Below are positions 53,065 through 64,000 of a stretch of 64,000 nucleotides of DNA, piece after piece. The DNA is taken from the NCBI GenBank assembly GCA_023897205.1, contig JAHWDD010000002.1, positions 2,666,001 through 2,730,000 on the forward strand, written 5' to 3'. Every line of letters starts with the position of its first letter. The first letter of the stretch is position 1. The DNA is from Exophiala sp. HKRS030 (lineage: Eukaryota; Ascomycota; Eurotiomycetes; Chaetothyriales; Herpotrichiellaceae). The position numbers and the translations under genes are program-made. The notes beneath the pieces were generated by a model. That model saw only the letters and a program-made list of their open reading frames with translations. It did no database searches and was not told where the DNA came from.

Positions 53065-54876
53065 GTTCCATTTGGTGTCTGACAGGCACACACATACACA
53101 CACGAACCAACCCCCTGTCAATAGTCTGTTGCTATACATATCACAAGACACACGGGGTGAGTACTTTGAGCCATAACTACCTTTCTAGTACCTATTGGCC
53201 AGAATGACCCTTGCTCCCTCAAACGAGTTCAGCCTTTCGTGTCTAGAGCCGATGGGTGACTTTCTTTTCCGTGTTACTCGAAATGCACAGTCATTGTCTC
53301 GTATTCATGTCCGCCATGGTGAAGGCTATTTTTTCCAGGTCGGTATACTAGTGTGTAATAGACCAAAAGGCCACTACGCGGGTCCAAGGGAGAGAAAATG
53401 TTTGTTTGTGTCAGGGCTGGTCAGCAAAATAAATAGCCACCTTCCTCTTTTGTGTTCCAACCACTGGCAAAACACCCCCCCTGTCGTCGTCTTCGTATTC
53501 AAGCTTTTTATGATACATTGTAAACAAACCAGTACATGCAAGCACATGCAAGGGTAGTAGATGTTTCTATTCTTACCATGCCGCGTGATATTGGTTTGGG
53601 TCAACGTTTTACACCCGAGCTTGCTCGGACGAGTGTAAAAAGTATATGCATGATCTGGCAAAAGATAACTATCTTTCTATTCTGACATTTCGTGTACTTG
53701 TGCCCCCCTTCACTACCTACTTTGGTCCAATCACATCACATCTCACCTCTTGCTCCATCGGGGTTTGCCATCCGTCTACTCCGTTGGAAAACAAAAAAGG
53801 GGGCCAATATACTTACTTACCTTTGTAGGTAGGTAGGTACTTTGTGTACCGTATGGTTCTAACCGGTAATTGTACTTGACTCCGCAGAGTATTTTGGCAC
53901 ACAACGGACAAACCTACGGAGAAATATCCTGTATTGACAGATGGATGAAGTATGGAATCACTGTGAAATACAGGCCATAGCTCGCATGCCCCTCCTCGCA
54001 AGCCCTTCGATGAAGCTGAGGAGGTCTCATGGTCGTTCCTCATATTCGCACCTTCTTCTTGTGGAGGAAAAAAAGGGTAAAGTATGGACCGGAGAAGGTA
54101 TTGTCGAGCATGACTGTTCCGTGGAGAGGGACATCGTACACGTACCTTTGTCATGAGTCGGACGTTTCTATTCTTGTCGAGAATTTCTCGTTTCTCGTCT
54201 CTCGTTTCAAGTTTCTCTCTTTTTTGTCTCCCTTCCAGGGGTCGACCCTGTCACGGTCTTGTCTTGTCGTCTTGTTGTACTCCATGTCGTCGATTGGCCC
54301 CAAGCACGAGGCATGCAGATGGAGGGTCTCGTGTTGGTTGACCAAGGACAAGCTCAAGAAATGCGGGAATTATGTTCATGATGCACAACTCACAACTCAC
54401 ACAAGATCATATGTTTTTTTGGGGGTGATTATCGTAAAATCTATCATAGAAACCTCCATTCGAGATGCCGCGAAGTCCTGCGCCCTGCTAGATCACTGCA
54501 GGTTTGTCTCACACTGCACAGATAATCGCAGTAGAGACTGGATACATGTAATGTGGGAGTGGAAAGAAGAAAAAACCCCCTCCCTCTCCCCTCGGAGTCG
54601 CTCGTATAAGTAAACAGAATGATAAACAACGTGACTTGTCCTTCATGTACACACAAAAAAAAACAAAATAGGTTCAATCGTAGCTTTCCATCCCCTTTCC
54701 TGTATGTTGCCGACGTGAAAAATGACATGAACAAATTCCCGATGCTTTTTTGGCTGTTGCTTGTGCATTTCCCTTTCTTTTCGTCATCTCAAAAAACGAT
54801 CGTCAAAAACTTCTTGCTGATGTTTGGAGGGAATAAAACCATCGCTAAAGGAGGAAAAGAAAGAGAACCCCAAAAC
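53065..54876. other. 1.8-kb convergent intergenic region
   Basis: 3' flanks of the SDR (+) and the zinc-cluster gene (-). A GTAG tetranucleotide array (53825-53839) follows a related TACTTACTTACC stretch and could fold back. A 194-residue plus frame (54029-54613) has no domain-like content. Confidence 0.45.
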
Positions 54877-57546
54877 TTAGAGACGACCTTGGTGGTGATT
54901 TTCAAAATTATCCACAAAAGTCCAATCGATATCGCCCGAGTTGAGTCGAGGATGCGGGTCGAGATTGTAGCCCAACAAGGCCGTCCGGGCATGAGAGTCG
55001 ACTTCGTTGCTTCCAAAGCTGTGCTCGGACCCGACGGGGAATTGCTGACCCGGGAACGCAGGCAAGAAATCGTCCAACCCCTGGGTTTGCTGCTCAGAGT
55101 AGATGCTACTTCTGATCCCGGACTGCCAGGGCATGGGGGCGATGAACGAACTCGCGGCGTCCGGGGTGGAAAACGTCGTGTGCGCCAGGGCCGGGTTGGA
55201 CAAGGCCTGGAAAGCCGTCGGTTGCGCCAGGTCCATCTGGTGACTCGTCGGCGTCGGGATGGTGAACTTGGGAGGCGTCGAGCCGTTGGAGTAGTTGGTC
55301 CTCGCCACCTTTTGTCGATCCAGCACGGCCTTCATGCGTTTCCTGATGATGGCGTTGCTTCTCTCCAGGGCCGGCATGGCGTTGGCCGTCTTTTGCAGCA
55401 CGTCCAACAGGAAACCCAGCCCGTTTCTTTGTGCGGCCGTCGCCTGGTCCTCTCCAGGTTGACATTCTCGCTCGAACCGTAACACGGCGATCGTGGCCGC
55501 AATGTACGCGCTGTACGCGTTGAGATACGACACGTGCGACAACCCAAACGTGTTTGCTTGCAACATGATCAAGTCGTGGATGGCGGCCGTGGCTTGTATG
55601 CAGATCTGGTAGGATCGCGTAGAACCGGGCGCGTTGACGTCTCGCGCCCCGAGTATGACAGGCCGATGCAGTAGGATGACTGTCGTATGGTAGAGCAGAT
55701 TGAGTGACATGATATGGACTGGCGGTGCCAGGGACGGCATCTGATCGGGGTTGATTCTCAGGTGGGAAGGCAGAGAGATCAACCAGTCACGCAGATCTCG
55801 CGATATCCGAACGAAAACTGCTTCGTTTGCCGCTTTGGCTTCGGTCGAGCGCTCTTCGTCCTCCATGTCACGCCGGGCGGCTGCTTCGGGTGAATAGATA
55901 TTGTGCATTACGTCGTTGAGTATGACACAGAGCTTGCACAGTTGCCGGAAACACGACACGACGTATCCAGGACATGGTTGGTAGTTGGGCGCATTGGGAA
56001 CGTCCGGCCGAGGGGTTTCACCATAATACGGCGCCCAAAGGTCGTTGTCGCTGTAGTCGTCCATGAAATTCACAGGCACTTCTTCCGTGTTGGGCGTGAA
56101 TCCAGGCATTCTACCAAGGTAAAGGGACAGGATCTTGTCCCAAGTGTAGCAGCTCCAGAAAAGTCGCTTGCGGACCTCGATGTCTTCGGCGGTCAAGCTT
56201 TTCACAAAAGATTGCAGTCGGTCGCTGGGCAAATGGATACCCATATCAAGAGCCATTCGGAACGCGATGCCCGCGAACGTCCACGATTGCGAGTTGTTTC
56301 CAAACATGACTTCACGAGCCGACTGTTGTAGAAGCGCTTGTATGGTTGCAATAGTTGGCTTCTTCAGTATGTCCATACCCAAGCCGAAACGAGCTTCATC
56401 CGTCATCCTTTGCATGAAACTTGACGCACTCATTGAGCTCCCAATCGAATTCTGTCGGCTCAACACGTCATGATACTGGTCTTGGTAAATGTCATGATTG
56501 AGAAACCTAGCACAATGTGCGTGAATCACCTAGAAGAAAGTCAGAAGTCGCTCTGGAGACACTCTATGCGAGGGCAGGTACCGACCTTCAACAGGGTTTC
56601 TGAAAAATACGGTGGGTCTTGGGCTTCGGGCGTGTTCAAGTCAACCATGGCCATACCCCTCGTAAACGCTGGTCTGTACACAATCAAAAATAGCGGATGT
56701 TGCCAGCACCAGTGGTATTTAAGAATCTCCTGGGAGATTTCCTTGGGCACATTGGCTTTCGCAGCGCCATTGGCGATGGCAAATGGTTCAATCTGCCTTT
56801 GGTGATTGGCGTTCAAAATAAGATCTCGTCTTACACGTTGGTCCTCTTGAGGATTTCCGGTGACTTGTGGGTGTGATGGCGGTATGGGTGAACGGTTGCT
56901 TTGCGTGGAGGGTGGCTGATAGATGGGAGACGTCGAATTATGAAAGGCAATACTGCCAGAGTCATCTATACTGATGTCTGCTTCCCACTTCACTTGTCGA
57001 TTGCGATAGGCAAAATTACTTGAATTTTGCGAGCCTGCAGTTTCGCTCACTGGGGAAGCGCCAACAACTGCCTTCTTCTCGTCCTGAGCACTGGCCTGCC
57101 ATGTGTTAGTATGTGGTTGATGAATGCTCGCCACGCTACCGTCGCTGCCCACCTTTGATAGCCAGACTTGTGTTTTGGCTTGTCGGAGTTGTGTTTTTAA
57201 TTCTTGAATTTCCTCTTCGAGAGATCTCACGTATGCAAGTGACGGTGGCTTGTCATAGTGACAGTCGTCCTTGTAGGCTATACACCTACCAACCATCAAT
57301 TTTGTGAACAGAAAGTGTCCCAAGGTGATCAACTCACGTTGTGCATTTTGGTGTTTTCCCGTCGCATTTGGACTATCATACAGTCAGCCCACTTCAGACT
57401 CTAAGGCATGTCGTTTGGGAATTTGGGAACAGAAATGGAATTCGGTGTAGGAAATGTGAGGTGCAACGTACCTTTCTCCTACGACAACCTGCACACGTAG
57501 ATTTACGATGTTTGGACTTTGGTTTCGGTTCGACTTCTGGAGGCAT
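54877..57546 (-). CDS. Zn2Cys6 fungal-specific transcription factor (NirA/NIT4-like middle region)
   Basis: Four exons on the minus strand, 57546-57472, 57372-57338, 57285-56586 and 56529-54877, all GT-AG and in frame, give 820 residues. The first three exons assemble CAGCRRRKSKCDGKTPKCTTC and IAYKDDC, a CX2CX6CX6CX2CX6C zinc cluster. A coiled coil (YVRSLEEEIQELKTQLRQAK) then allows dimer formation. The fungal-specific domain shows LLQQSAREVMFGNNSQSWTF, AFRMALDMGIHLP, RKRLFWSCYTWDKILSLYLGRMPGF and LLYHTTVILLHRPVILG. The C-terminus is Gln/Pro/Ser-rich, an activation-type tail. The target pathway is unknown; the likeness to nitrate regulators is only in general layout. Confidence 0.85.
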
Positions 57547-60500
57547 GTTGATGGGTGAAGGTCTCTTGCGACAATGAAAAGCAGGTGGTGTGAAGTTTAG
57601 ATTCTCGAAATGTAATCAAGCCTTATAGGATCAGAGCACCTTTTGGATCGATTTCTCCTCACAAAATGGTTCCAAATTGGAGTCGTCAGCGGAGTGCTGG
57701 GATCCCTGCAGCTCTACTGGGGTGCTCTGTTCACAAGCACGCGGCTAGGCTTAGCCTTGTGGTGATTCAGTGGGAGGCCAGATGAACTTTTGCGCTGGCG
57801 CCGCAGAGTAAAGTCAAGGGCACACGGCAGCTATCCCATAGAGGATTAGTCGGTTTGTACGGGAATAGCATGTCAGGATGAACATACTTAGCCTCTCGAA
57901 ATATATCTCATCGATCCCGTCCACAGAGATGGTTGGTGGGTGAGCAAGCACGAGAAGGGTAGGGGGTCTGGATCCAATCGTCACAAACCTCGTCGCTGCA
58001 GCCGAAATGCCAGGGCCACGACAACCTCGCAGACTCCAGTTTCGAGCAAGACCTCCTAGTTCTGACGAAACCATGCAGGCAGTGCAAGGCTAGAGAATAA
58101 TGATACGAGTTATTGTGCTCGAGGAAGGATTCTGTAAGACTTTGAGCCTACAGTCGCTTGGGCTCGGACTGGGCCATTAGCGCCATCGAACAGTCAAGCT
58201 TGCATCAAAGAAATTTGGGTGGACTGAGATGATCACCGATGGATTGGGGAAATCCGCCACAGATGCTTACAATATCAGTCCCATGGCTGTCCCGGGACAC
58301 TCGCATGTTTAGGCAGAGAGGCACTGGCCCGGGGATGCTTTCGCTTAGCTTGACGCTATGTCGGGGGAGCAACTCGAAAAAGGTGTTTCTAACTGCCCTA
58401 GACGGCATCAAATGTGCGAAAGTGTCGTCGTATTGGAGAGCGATGAGCCGCAGGGGTCTGGGAGTTCAAACGGGAAGGTGGTCCCTATCTCAGTCGGCAT
58501 CATCGGTGGGAATAGCGATGGGTATGGGGAATGAAGAGACCCATTATTACGGAGACCAGCTCAACGGGTACTCGTGCTCCGTATCTCGCAAGCGTCGTGG
58601 TGTTTTTGGCCCCGAAATATGCGACAGAGAGGGTCAACGCTCTTACGAGTAGGGCTGGTGAATCCATGACCACTGTCTCTTCCTGCTTTCCTCTCAGCCT
58701 CTTCCACGCAGGAGGAATTCTGGATGTGCTGGCGGTGACGGTGACGGTGATGACGGGGTCCTGAGTGAACCAGGCGACGGAATTGACCAGCATCAGGGCC
58801 TTTTACCGACGGGCACCGACCAACATGACTAGCAGGTGGTACACAATGGATACATGGATACCCTCGCCGTGCACACGAGTCTTAGGTCAAGGCTGCCCAA
58901 TCAAAGCAACACTACATTTCCTACTTGTCAATTCATGCATTCACTCCCGGTCTCGACTAATCCGCCTCCTCATCGCTTAGAGCGGATCCGCAAGTCTGGA
59001 AAGAAAATCTTCCTTCTCTCACTTGAACGAATACGAGGTCCAGACGAATCAGCAGGCTCGTCCTGTCCCAACTATAGCACCATCAGCACTTTGTTTGAAA
59101 CAAGCATCTCCGACTCCAGCACGAGGCATCAATCCACTTCCCTGCTGCCACGAGGAGGCCAGTAAACGCCCCATGCACCGGTCAGTATTAATCCAGCAAA
59201 CAGGTCCCGGTCAAGTCTGGAGAATCCTAGTCGTTGCTTTCTCAGCCGCACTTTTCATTTGATGCTATGCTGCACACCCTGGTTCACAGGGCAAAACTAT
59301 TAACCTCGACAGAGTGGTGCGAGCGCGGATTCTTACGCCGGCCTCCGGATATTCATTCAACAACAACACAAATCAGGCACGATACGCCGCTCATATCCGT
59401 TTTGGATGGCAATAGCCCCCTTCAAAGCCTTGCTGAATCATACATCACATCACCCTCCTTGATGCAGCAGCAAGTTGCTGACGAGCAGACGTCCCGACCC
59501 GGGCCCCCCCTCCACGGAACTTTCACCGCATGGAGATATGTGCCCATTGTGTTTTACAGTGCTTGAGCTGGTCATGTTCAGCTGAGTGTGAGGGGAGATA
59601 GATCAGTCGATGCCATCAAGAATGGTCTTCTTCTAGCTCAAGCAAAACCAAGACTCCAAGAAATGCAACCTTCCACAAGCGCAATATCCATACTTGGTTG
59701 TCAGCCGCTTCGGCATCGCGTCTACAGTTAGTTTCGCAAGTCGGCGTCAAGAGGCTTCCGAGAGCCATGACTCCATGGTAACAAGAATTTGGCTTCGGAA
59801 TATGTTTTCCTCTGCTCAGATCCTTCGAAATATCCTTGCATTCCAGACCCTTCTCCTGCCCAAGAGATTCCCTCGTCACGATTTCCTTGCGACCAGAACC
59901 GACAGACTCTGCGCCAGACCTGTCTATAGTCATCATGTGCTGGACAAGGCTGATCAGAGGTCTACATTCTAATCAACAGTATTGGCCCCCGAGCCGAAAA
60001 TCCGGGATCTTCAAAGGATCGTTTTGGCAAGGGTCCCATAAGATGTTGCTGTCGTGACTATCCATAGATGGCTAGCAAGACCGCGCCCGCAACCTCCGTC
60101 ATACAGTAGATGATAACCTGCTGACAACATGGTCATCTGCTTGACGTCAGTTCGTGCAGCTCCGCCTTGATACTAATTTGGGTGTCTGCAATGCGAGTCA
60201 TGATGTGGGTTGATTGTAGCTGGAGATATTTGCTGCTGGATGTACAACTGAAGTGACAAAGTCCAGCAGATTTCAAGCTTTGGGGAACAAATGCTTGTCT
60301 CGGCTTTGCATTGTTGGCTCAAGTCATTTATTCATTGGGGATGTGGGTTTTTGTGATTTTCTTCTCCAGAACGTTCTCATGTCGATCTGCTATTTAATTT
60401 GCCCCCCCCAACAACAATTCAGCCAGAATGTCGACAAAGGCTATGGGCTCATAGAGTTGGAGAGAAGTGACCGGCATCATCTTCCGCCAGGACATTATTC

Positions 60501-60899
60501 GTATTCCTTGTTGTCCTCGGCTTGCATTTCCCCTCGCAGACTTCAGCATTTTCCATCCCCTCGAGACTGTTATATTTCCCAGGCATCTGTCTTTCTAGAA
60601 TACGATGCTACAATAACATTGTGCCGTAAGATGTAAGAAACAGCCTCGTCAACCAGGGTTTCTGCATACCAAGAGACTAATTTCCTCACTCGCCTGATCG
60701 CCTGCATTCTCACACACGTCACTACAACCGTCGGGCAACAGTATCTCGCGACGCCGACATTGTTGCTCGCTTCATGCACATAATCAGTAATTATGCGTCA
60801 CTAGACTCGATTGTGACCATCAGGCCGTCCAGTCTCCTGTTCACACCGCTTTTGTCTGTCGTGTTGAGAAATCTCTGACACGTCGAGGACACACCATCG
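57547..60899. other. 3.35-kb region without a supported gene
   Basis: The largest gap in the window. Frames such as 58500-58793 (-), 58239-58652 (+) and 59616-59936 (-) are short, carry no motif and lack joining splice signals I can trust. A GGTGAC hexamer repeat occurs near 58734-58751. The right end is the MFS promoter, the left end the zinc-cluster promoter. Decayed sequence is possible, but I cannot identify any. Confidence 0.4.
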
Positions 60900-62615
60900 A
60901 TGATGGCAGCCGCGAATCGCTATGGGGAACCAACAGTCGACAAAGACTTCAAGGTCGACGACGATCGTCCATCGGTCACTCAACATCTCGGCATGGGTGA
61001 TGAGAAAGCTCAGGCTGATACCAATGAAGATTCGCAAGATCCTCTGAATTGGCCGTTATGGCTCAAGGTAGGTTATTCTTTGAACCAACAATCTTTTGAG
61101 ACGCCAACTCTAACGACATGGAGATCATGATCCTTATCCAAGCATCACTACTCGCAGCCATAGGCGGCCTGAATACCGCTACAATCAATCCTGCATACGG
61201 CTTGCTGGCTGAACAATTTGGTATCAGCACAGTCAGAGCATCGTACCAGACGTGAGTCAAAAATCTCCCGGGTAGACCACTGAAGAATGAAGCCCTGACA
61301 TTGTGACCCTAGAACTGTATGTATCGCGCTCAACGGAATTGCTCCATGGCTCTGGATACCATTGTCCAACAAATATGGCAGGCGGCCAGTCTACCTTGGA
61401 ACCACCTTCCTCGGCTTCGCCTCTGCCCTGGGCTGCTCATATGCCCAGTCGTACGGACAACTGATCGTGGCAAGAGTATTCAACGGGTTCTTTCCCGTCG
61501 CATTCGCCTTGGGCGCGGCCACTATTACTGACCTTTTCTCCTACGACCAAAGAGGGAGGGCTATGGGCTTCTTCACCGTCACCATGACCACGGGCAGCCA
61601 CCTCGCACCCATTGTAGGTGGATTGCTGGGGCATTACTGTGGATGGCGATGGATCTTCAAGTTCGTCTCCATCGTCGATGCAGTCATGTTTGTCACTGCG
61701 TTTTTCTGCCTCCCTGAAACGCTCTACATCAGGAATGTCGCCGCCGCAGCGGAGGTGTCCAGCCCTAGTTCCAGACGCGAATCATCACCGCACGCAACTT
61801 TCACCCGAACCACCTATCTTCGGCATCTACGACTATATTCGTCATTTCCTCAACTCTCCCTGCGGCCAGGTCAATTCGTCATACCCGCTCTGAAGATGGC
61901 GAAGTACCCCTCCGTTCTGTTTCCCGCCCTCTACTATGGCACCATGTATGGCTTCGCTTCGATTCTTCCGGCGGTGACCGTGGCAGCGATATTTACCAAA
62001 TTCTTTCACTGGACCACACTGACCATTGGACTCGCGTATGGTGGCTCGCTCACAATAGGCGGCATCCTGGGCGAATGTGTGTCAGGCTGGGTCGTCGACC
62101 GCATTGTGAAGCGTGGGCGGAAGCAGCTCGGTCGTGACCCAGAACCAGAAGTCAGACTCAAGGCCATCTGGATGGGCGAATTCCTCGTACCGGCTGGTCT
62201 TTTGATCTATGGGTTTTGTCTACAGTATCGTACGTCTTGGATCGCCCCGATTTTGGGGATGGGGATTGCGTGCTTCGGCCTCCAAATCATCACGACTACA
62301 ACGTACACATACGCCACCGACTGCTACAGGCAGGAAAGTAGCGAAGTGGCGCAGCTTTTCAACTTCATCCGTCAGGAGATCGGCATGACTTTTGCGTTTT
62401 ACGTGGTCAGGTTGGGCGACGAGATCGGGTATCAGTGGACGTTCCTCATGTTTGCCCTGATTGGAAGCGTACTGGCATTCATCCCCATGCTCCTTGTCGT
62501 CTTGAAAGGCGAAGTGTGGAGAAAGAAGCTGGGAAAACCAGTAGGTGTGAACGCCTTCGACAGCATGTTCGCGGCAACAAAGGGGGGGAAAGGTCCAAAC
62601 CATCACGACGTCTGA
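60900..62615 (+). CDS. Major facilitator superfamily transporter (DHA1-like drug/H+ antiporter type)
   Basis: Three exons, 60900-61067, 61124-61251 and 61313-62615, give 532 residues. A cytosolic tail ends in DPLNWPLWLK, the common entry motif of fungal DHA1 carriers. Twelve hydrophobic segments follow, with the loop 2-3 signature PLSNKYGRRPVYLG, GFFPVAFALGAATITDLF, GFFTVTMTTGSHLAPIVGGLL and GWRWIFKFV. The central loop is long and charged, and the second half includes SYQT...TVCIALNGIAPWL upstream and IRQEIGMTFAFYVV near the end. It is expected to export small molecules at the plasma membrane in exchange for protons; the substrate is unknown. Two adjacent ATGs (60900, 60903) could start it. 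Confidence 0.88.
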
Positions 62616-64000
62616 TTGACGATCCAGTATGGGTCCGTCGAGAGTGTGAGACGTGTGATACACGAAACAACATACCAATTGACGAAAACTCCTCGGCCGA
62701 GTAGGAGCTAGTGTGGGCAAGGGTATGCCGATCCGAGATCTCCAAGCTGCAAGGCTGCAAGATTCGTTTGGGAAGGATTCCGAATGACCCGATCGATCGG
62801 GGATCAGCCATGCGGGTTTTTCTTCTGTTGGGATGCACGTCAACCCTGCATGATGCGCCTGTTCTCCGGACAGAGATGCAAGGACACCCAGCCCAGCAGG
62901 GCTGCAGGGCCCGTCCCGCGATCATGGGGGAAAGAGCGACATTACTGAAGCGAGCTGCATTTCTCTCTGCAGCAAGTCTCGAATGGTCGGGCCGACCCCC
63001 TGGACCTTTTCTGAGTCAATGGACAACAAGAGCGGAAGGACTCCGAAAGGGGGGGAGGGAACTGGGACTGGGACTTAGTAAGTCTCCGAACTTGCAACGA
63101 GCGGCGTCTTGCCGTACGTACCTATACCTGAGGATGACAACACACAAACCAAGCCCAAGGGCGTTTCTTGGCTGGAGTGGTACCTAAGGCAAGACATTTT
63201 TAGATGTCCTGGAGTCCTGACGGCGGTGCGAGGGAGAGGGGATTGACTTTTCTGGGAGATGTATAAGACCGGATGTACATCGTAGACGTGGATTCGTTTG
63301 CTTTGGACGCCTAGTGACTGCTTTGAGGCGGGGAGCATGAGGGAATCAATGAGATTCTCGACACTCTCTGCGTTATGTCCGACGTTGCTGGCCCCATAGT
63401 AGGACGGGATTGTTCGAGAAAACGGTTGTCGTGTACAGTACACACACGCACCTTTCGGTATACCCTCGTGAGGAATAAAGTCCAGAATATATATACCTAG
63501 TCATCTAAGTAATGTAAAACAAAAATGCTCACTTTTACAGTATTACGGGGTACTCACGAGTCCGATAAACCACACACGGCCACTCTCCGGGCGTGCACGT
63601 TGCAAAAACAAAAAAGCAAAAGGACGGGCCGACCTATTTTATAATACTCAACCCTCCTGTATCTTCGTACGGGCGTTGATGGGGGTACCGTCGCCCTGGG
63701 TCATGGAAAACGTGAATGAGATTTTGCTTGCCGTGTAAACTGGCCACCTTGAAGCCTTGATGATCTATCAAGCACCTTCGTAGCAGACCGAGAGACGCAG
63801 TACGTTCACGGATAGTACTTCGCAGGCGCAAGTGCAAACACAAGTACAGAGTCCAGAAAACGAGTGCTGATTAAAAGAGTCCCTCATACTTGTCGGTCAG
63901 GCGCCTGTGGAAATTGGGATAATGACATGGCCCATGGTTACTTCCATGTCTCCGTCTCAGCCTTATCCTATCTACCCACCTCCCCTTCCCATGCGTCAAG
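62616..64000. other. Right-end region without a supported gene
   Basis: 1.4 kb with only short, featureless frames (for example 62711-63187 plus, 63075-63443 minus). Two short stretches near 63480-63660 are AT-rich. A gene could start beyond the window. Confidence 0.4.

Noticed and set aside
54029..54613. 194-residue plus-strand frame
   Set aside because: No domain, no splice context, irregular composition; lies in convergent 3' flanks.
58500..58793. 97-residue minus-strand frame in the 3.3-kb gap
   Set aside because: Only short and unsupported; contains a GTCACC repeat that inflates the frame.
1..64000. CRISPR arrays, bacterial insertion sequences, operons, riboswitches
   Set aside because: None seen, and not expected in a fungal nuclear genome.
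1..64000. tRNA genes
   Set aside because: I looked by eye for B-box-like GGTTCGA sequences with pairing arms and found none convincing (for example 5830-5840 lacks a stem); a dedicated tRNA search would be needed to exclude them.

Overview
This window looks like chromosomal DNA of a filamentous ascomycete (Pezizomycotina). The genes carry short GT-AG introns of roughly 44-156 nt (one of 253 nt) with CTAAC/CTAAT/CTGAC branch sites. Gene families include fungal Zn2Cys6 regulators, a BLI-3-like flavoprotein, a GPI transamidase, CDC45 and MED4. Genes lie on both strands with no operons. A eurotiomycete or dothideomycete relative is plausible, but I cannot place it further. All exon boundaries below were worked out by hand from reading-frame continuity and splice signals; no alignment was run.

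Left third (1-26 kb) is mostly housekeeping: a mitochondrial DEAD-box helicase, a BLI-3-like PNPOx protein, a SET/MYND-like methyltransferase, a tautomerase, GPI8, an F-box-like protein and a two-FAS1 membrane protein. These are followed by CDC45, a secreted GDSL/SGNH hydrolase, a DHH (RecJ-type) phosphoesterase, a protein joining Zn2Cys6 and C2H2-like regions, a small Cys-rich protein and MED4.

The middle (27-38.4 kb) is accessory in character. A Zn2Cys6 regulator, an old-yellow-enzyme, a cytochrome P450 and three different short-chain dehydrogenases sit in about 11 kb. There is no polyketide, peptide or terpene backbone enzyme inside. It resembles a pathway cluster for tailoring or breakdown of a small molecule. 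The regulator has a 20-nt micro-exon inside its zinc cluster and a probable single-base frameshift near its 3' end.

The right part (38.4-64 kb) holds a conserved coiled-coil protein, an orphan retropepsin-like ORF, a DUF6594-type membrane protein and an acidic nuclear protein. Next come a 1,456-residue Ser/Thr-rich secreted protein with five Cys-rich repeats, a fourth SDR, a second Zn2Cys6 regulator and an MFS transporter. Long gaps (57.5-60.9 kb, 14.6-16.7 kb, 62.6-64 kb) show no gene I can support.

Most notable observations: the backbone-less redox cluster; the hidden zinc-cluster exons of two regulators; the frameshifted regulator tail backed by a correctly placed downstream intron; CDC45 and a second RecJ-superfamily protein with a PIP-like C-terminus within 6 kb; and the repeat-built surface protein.
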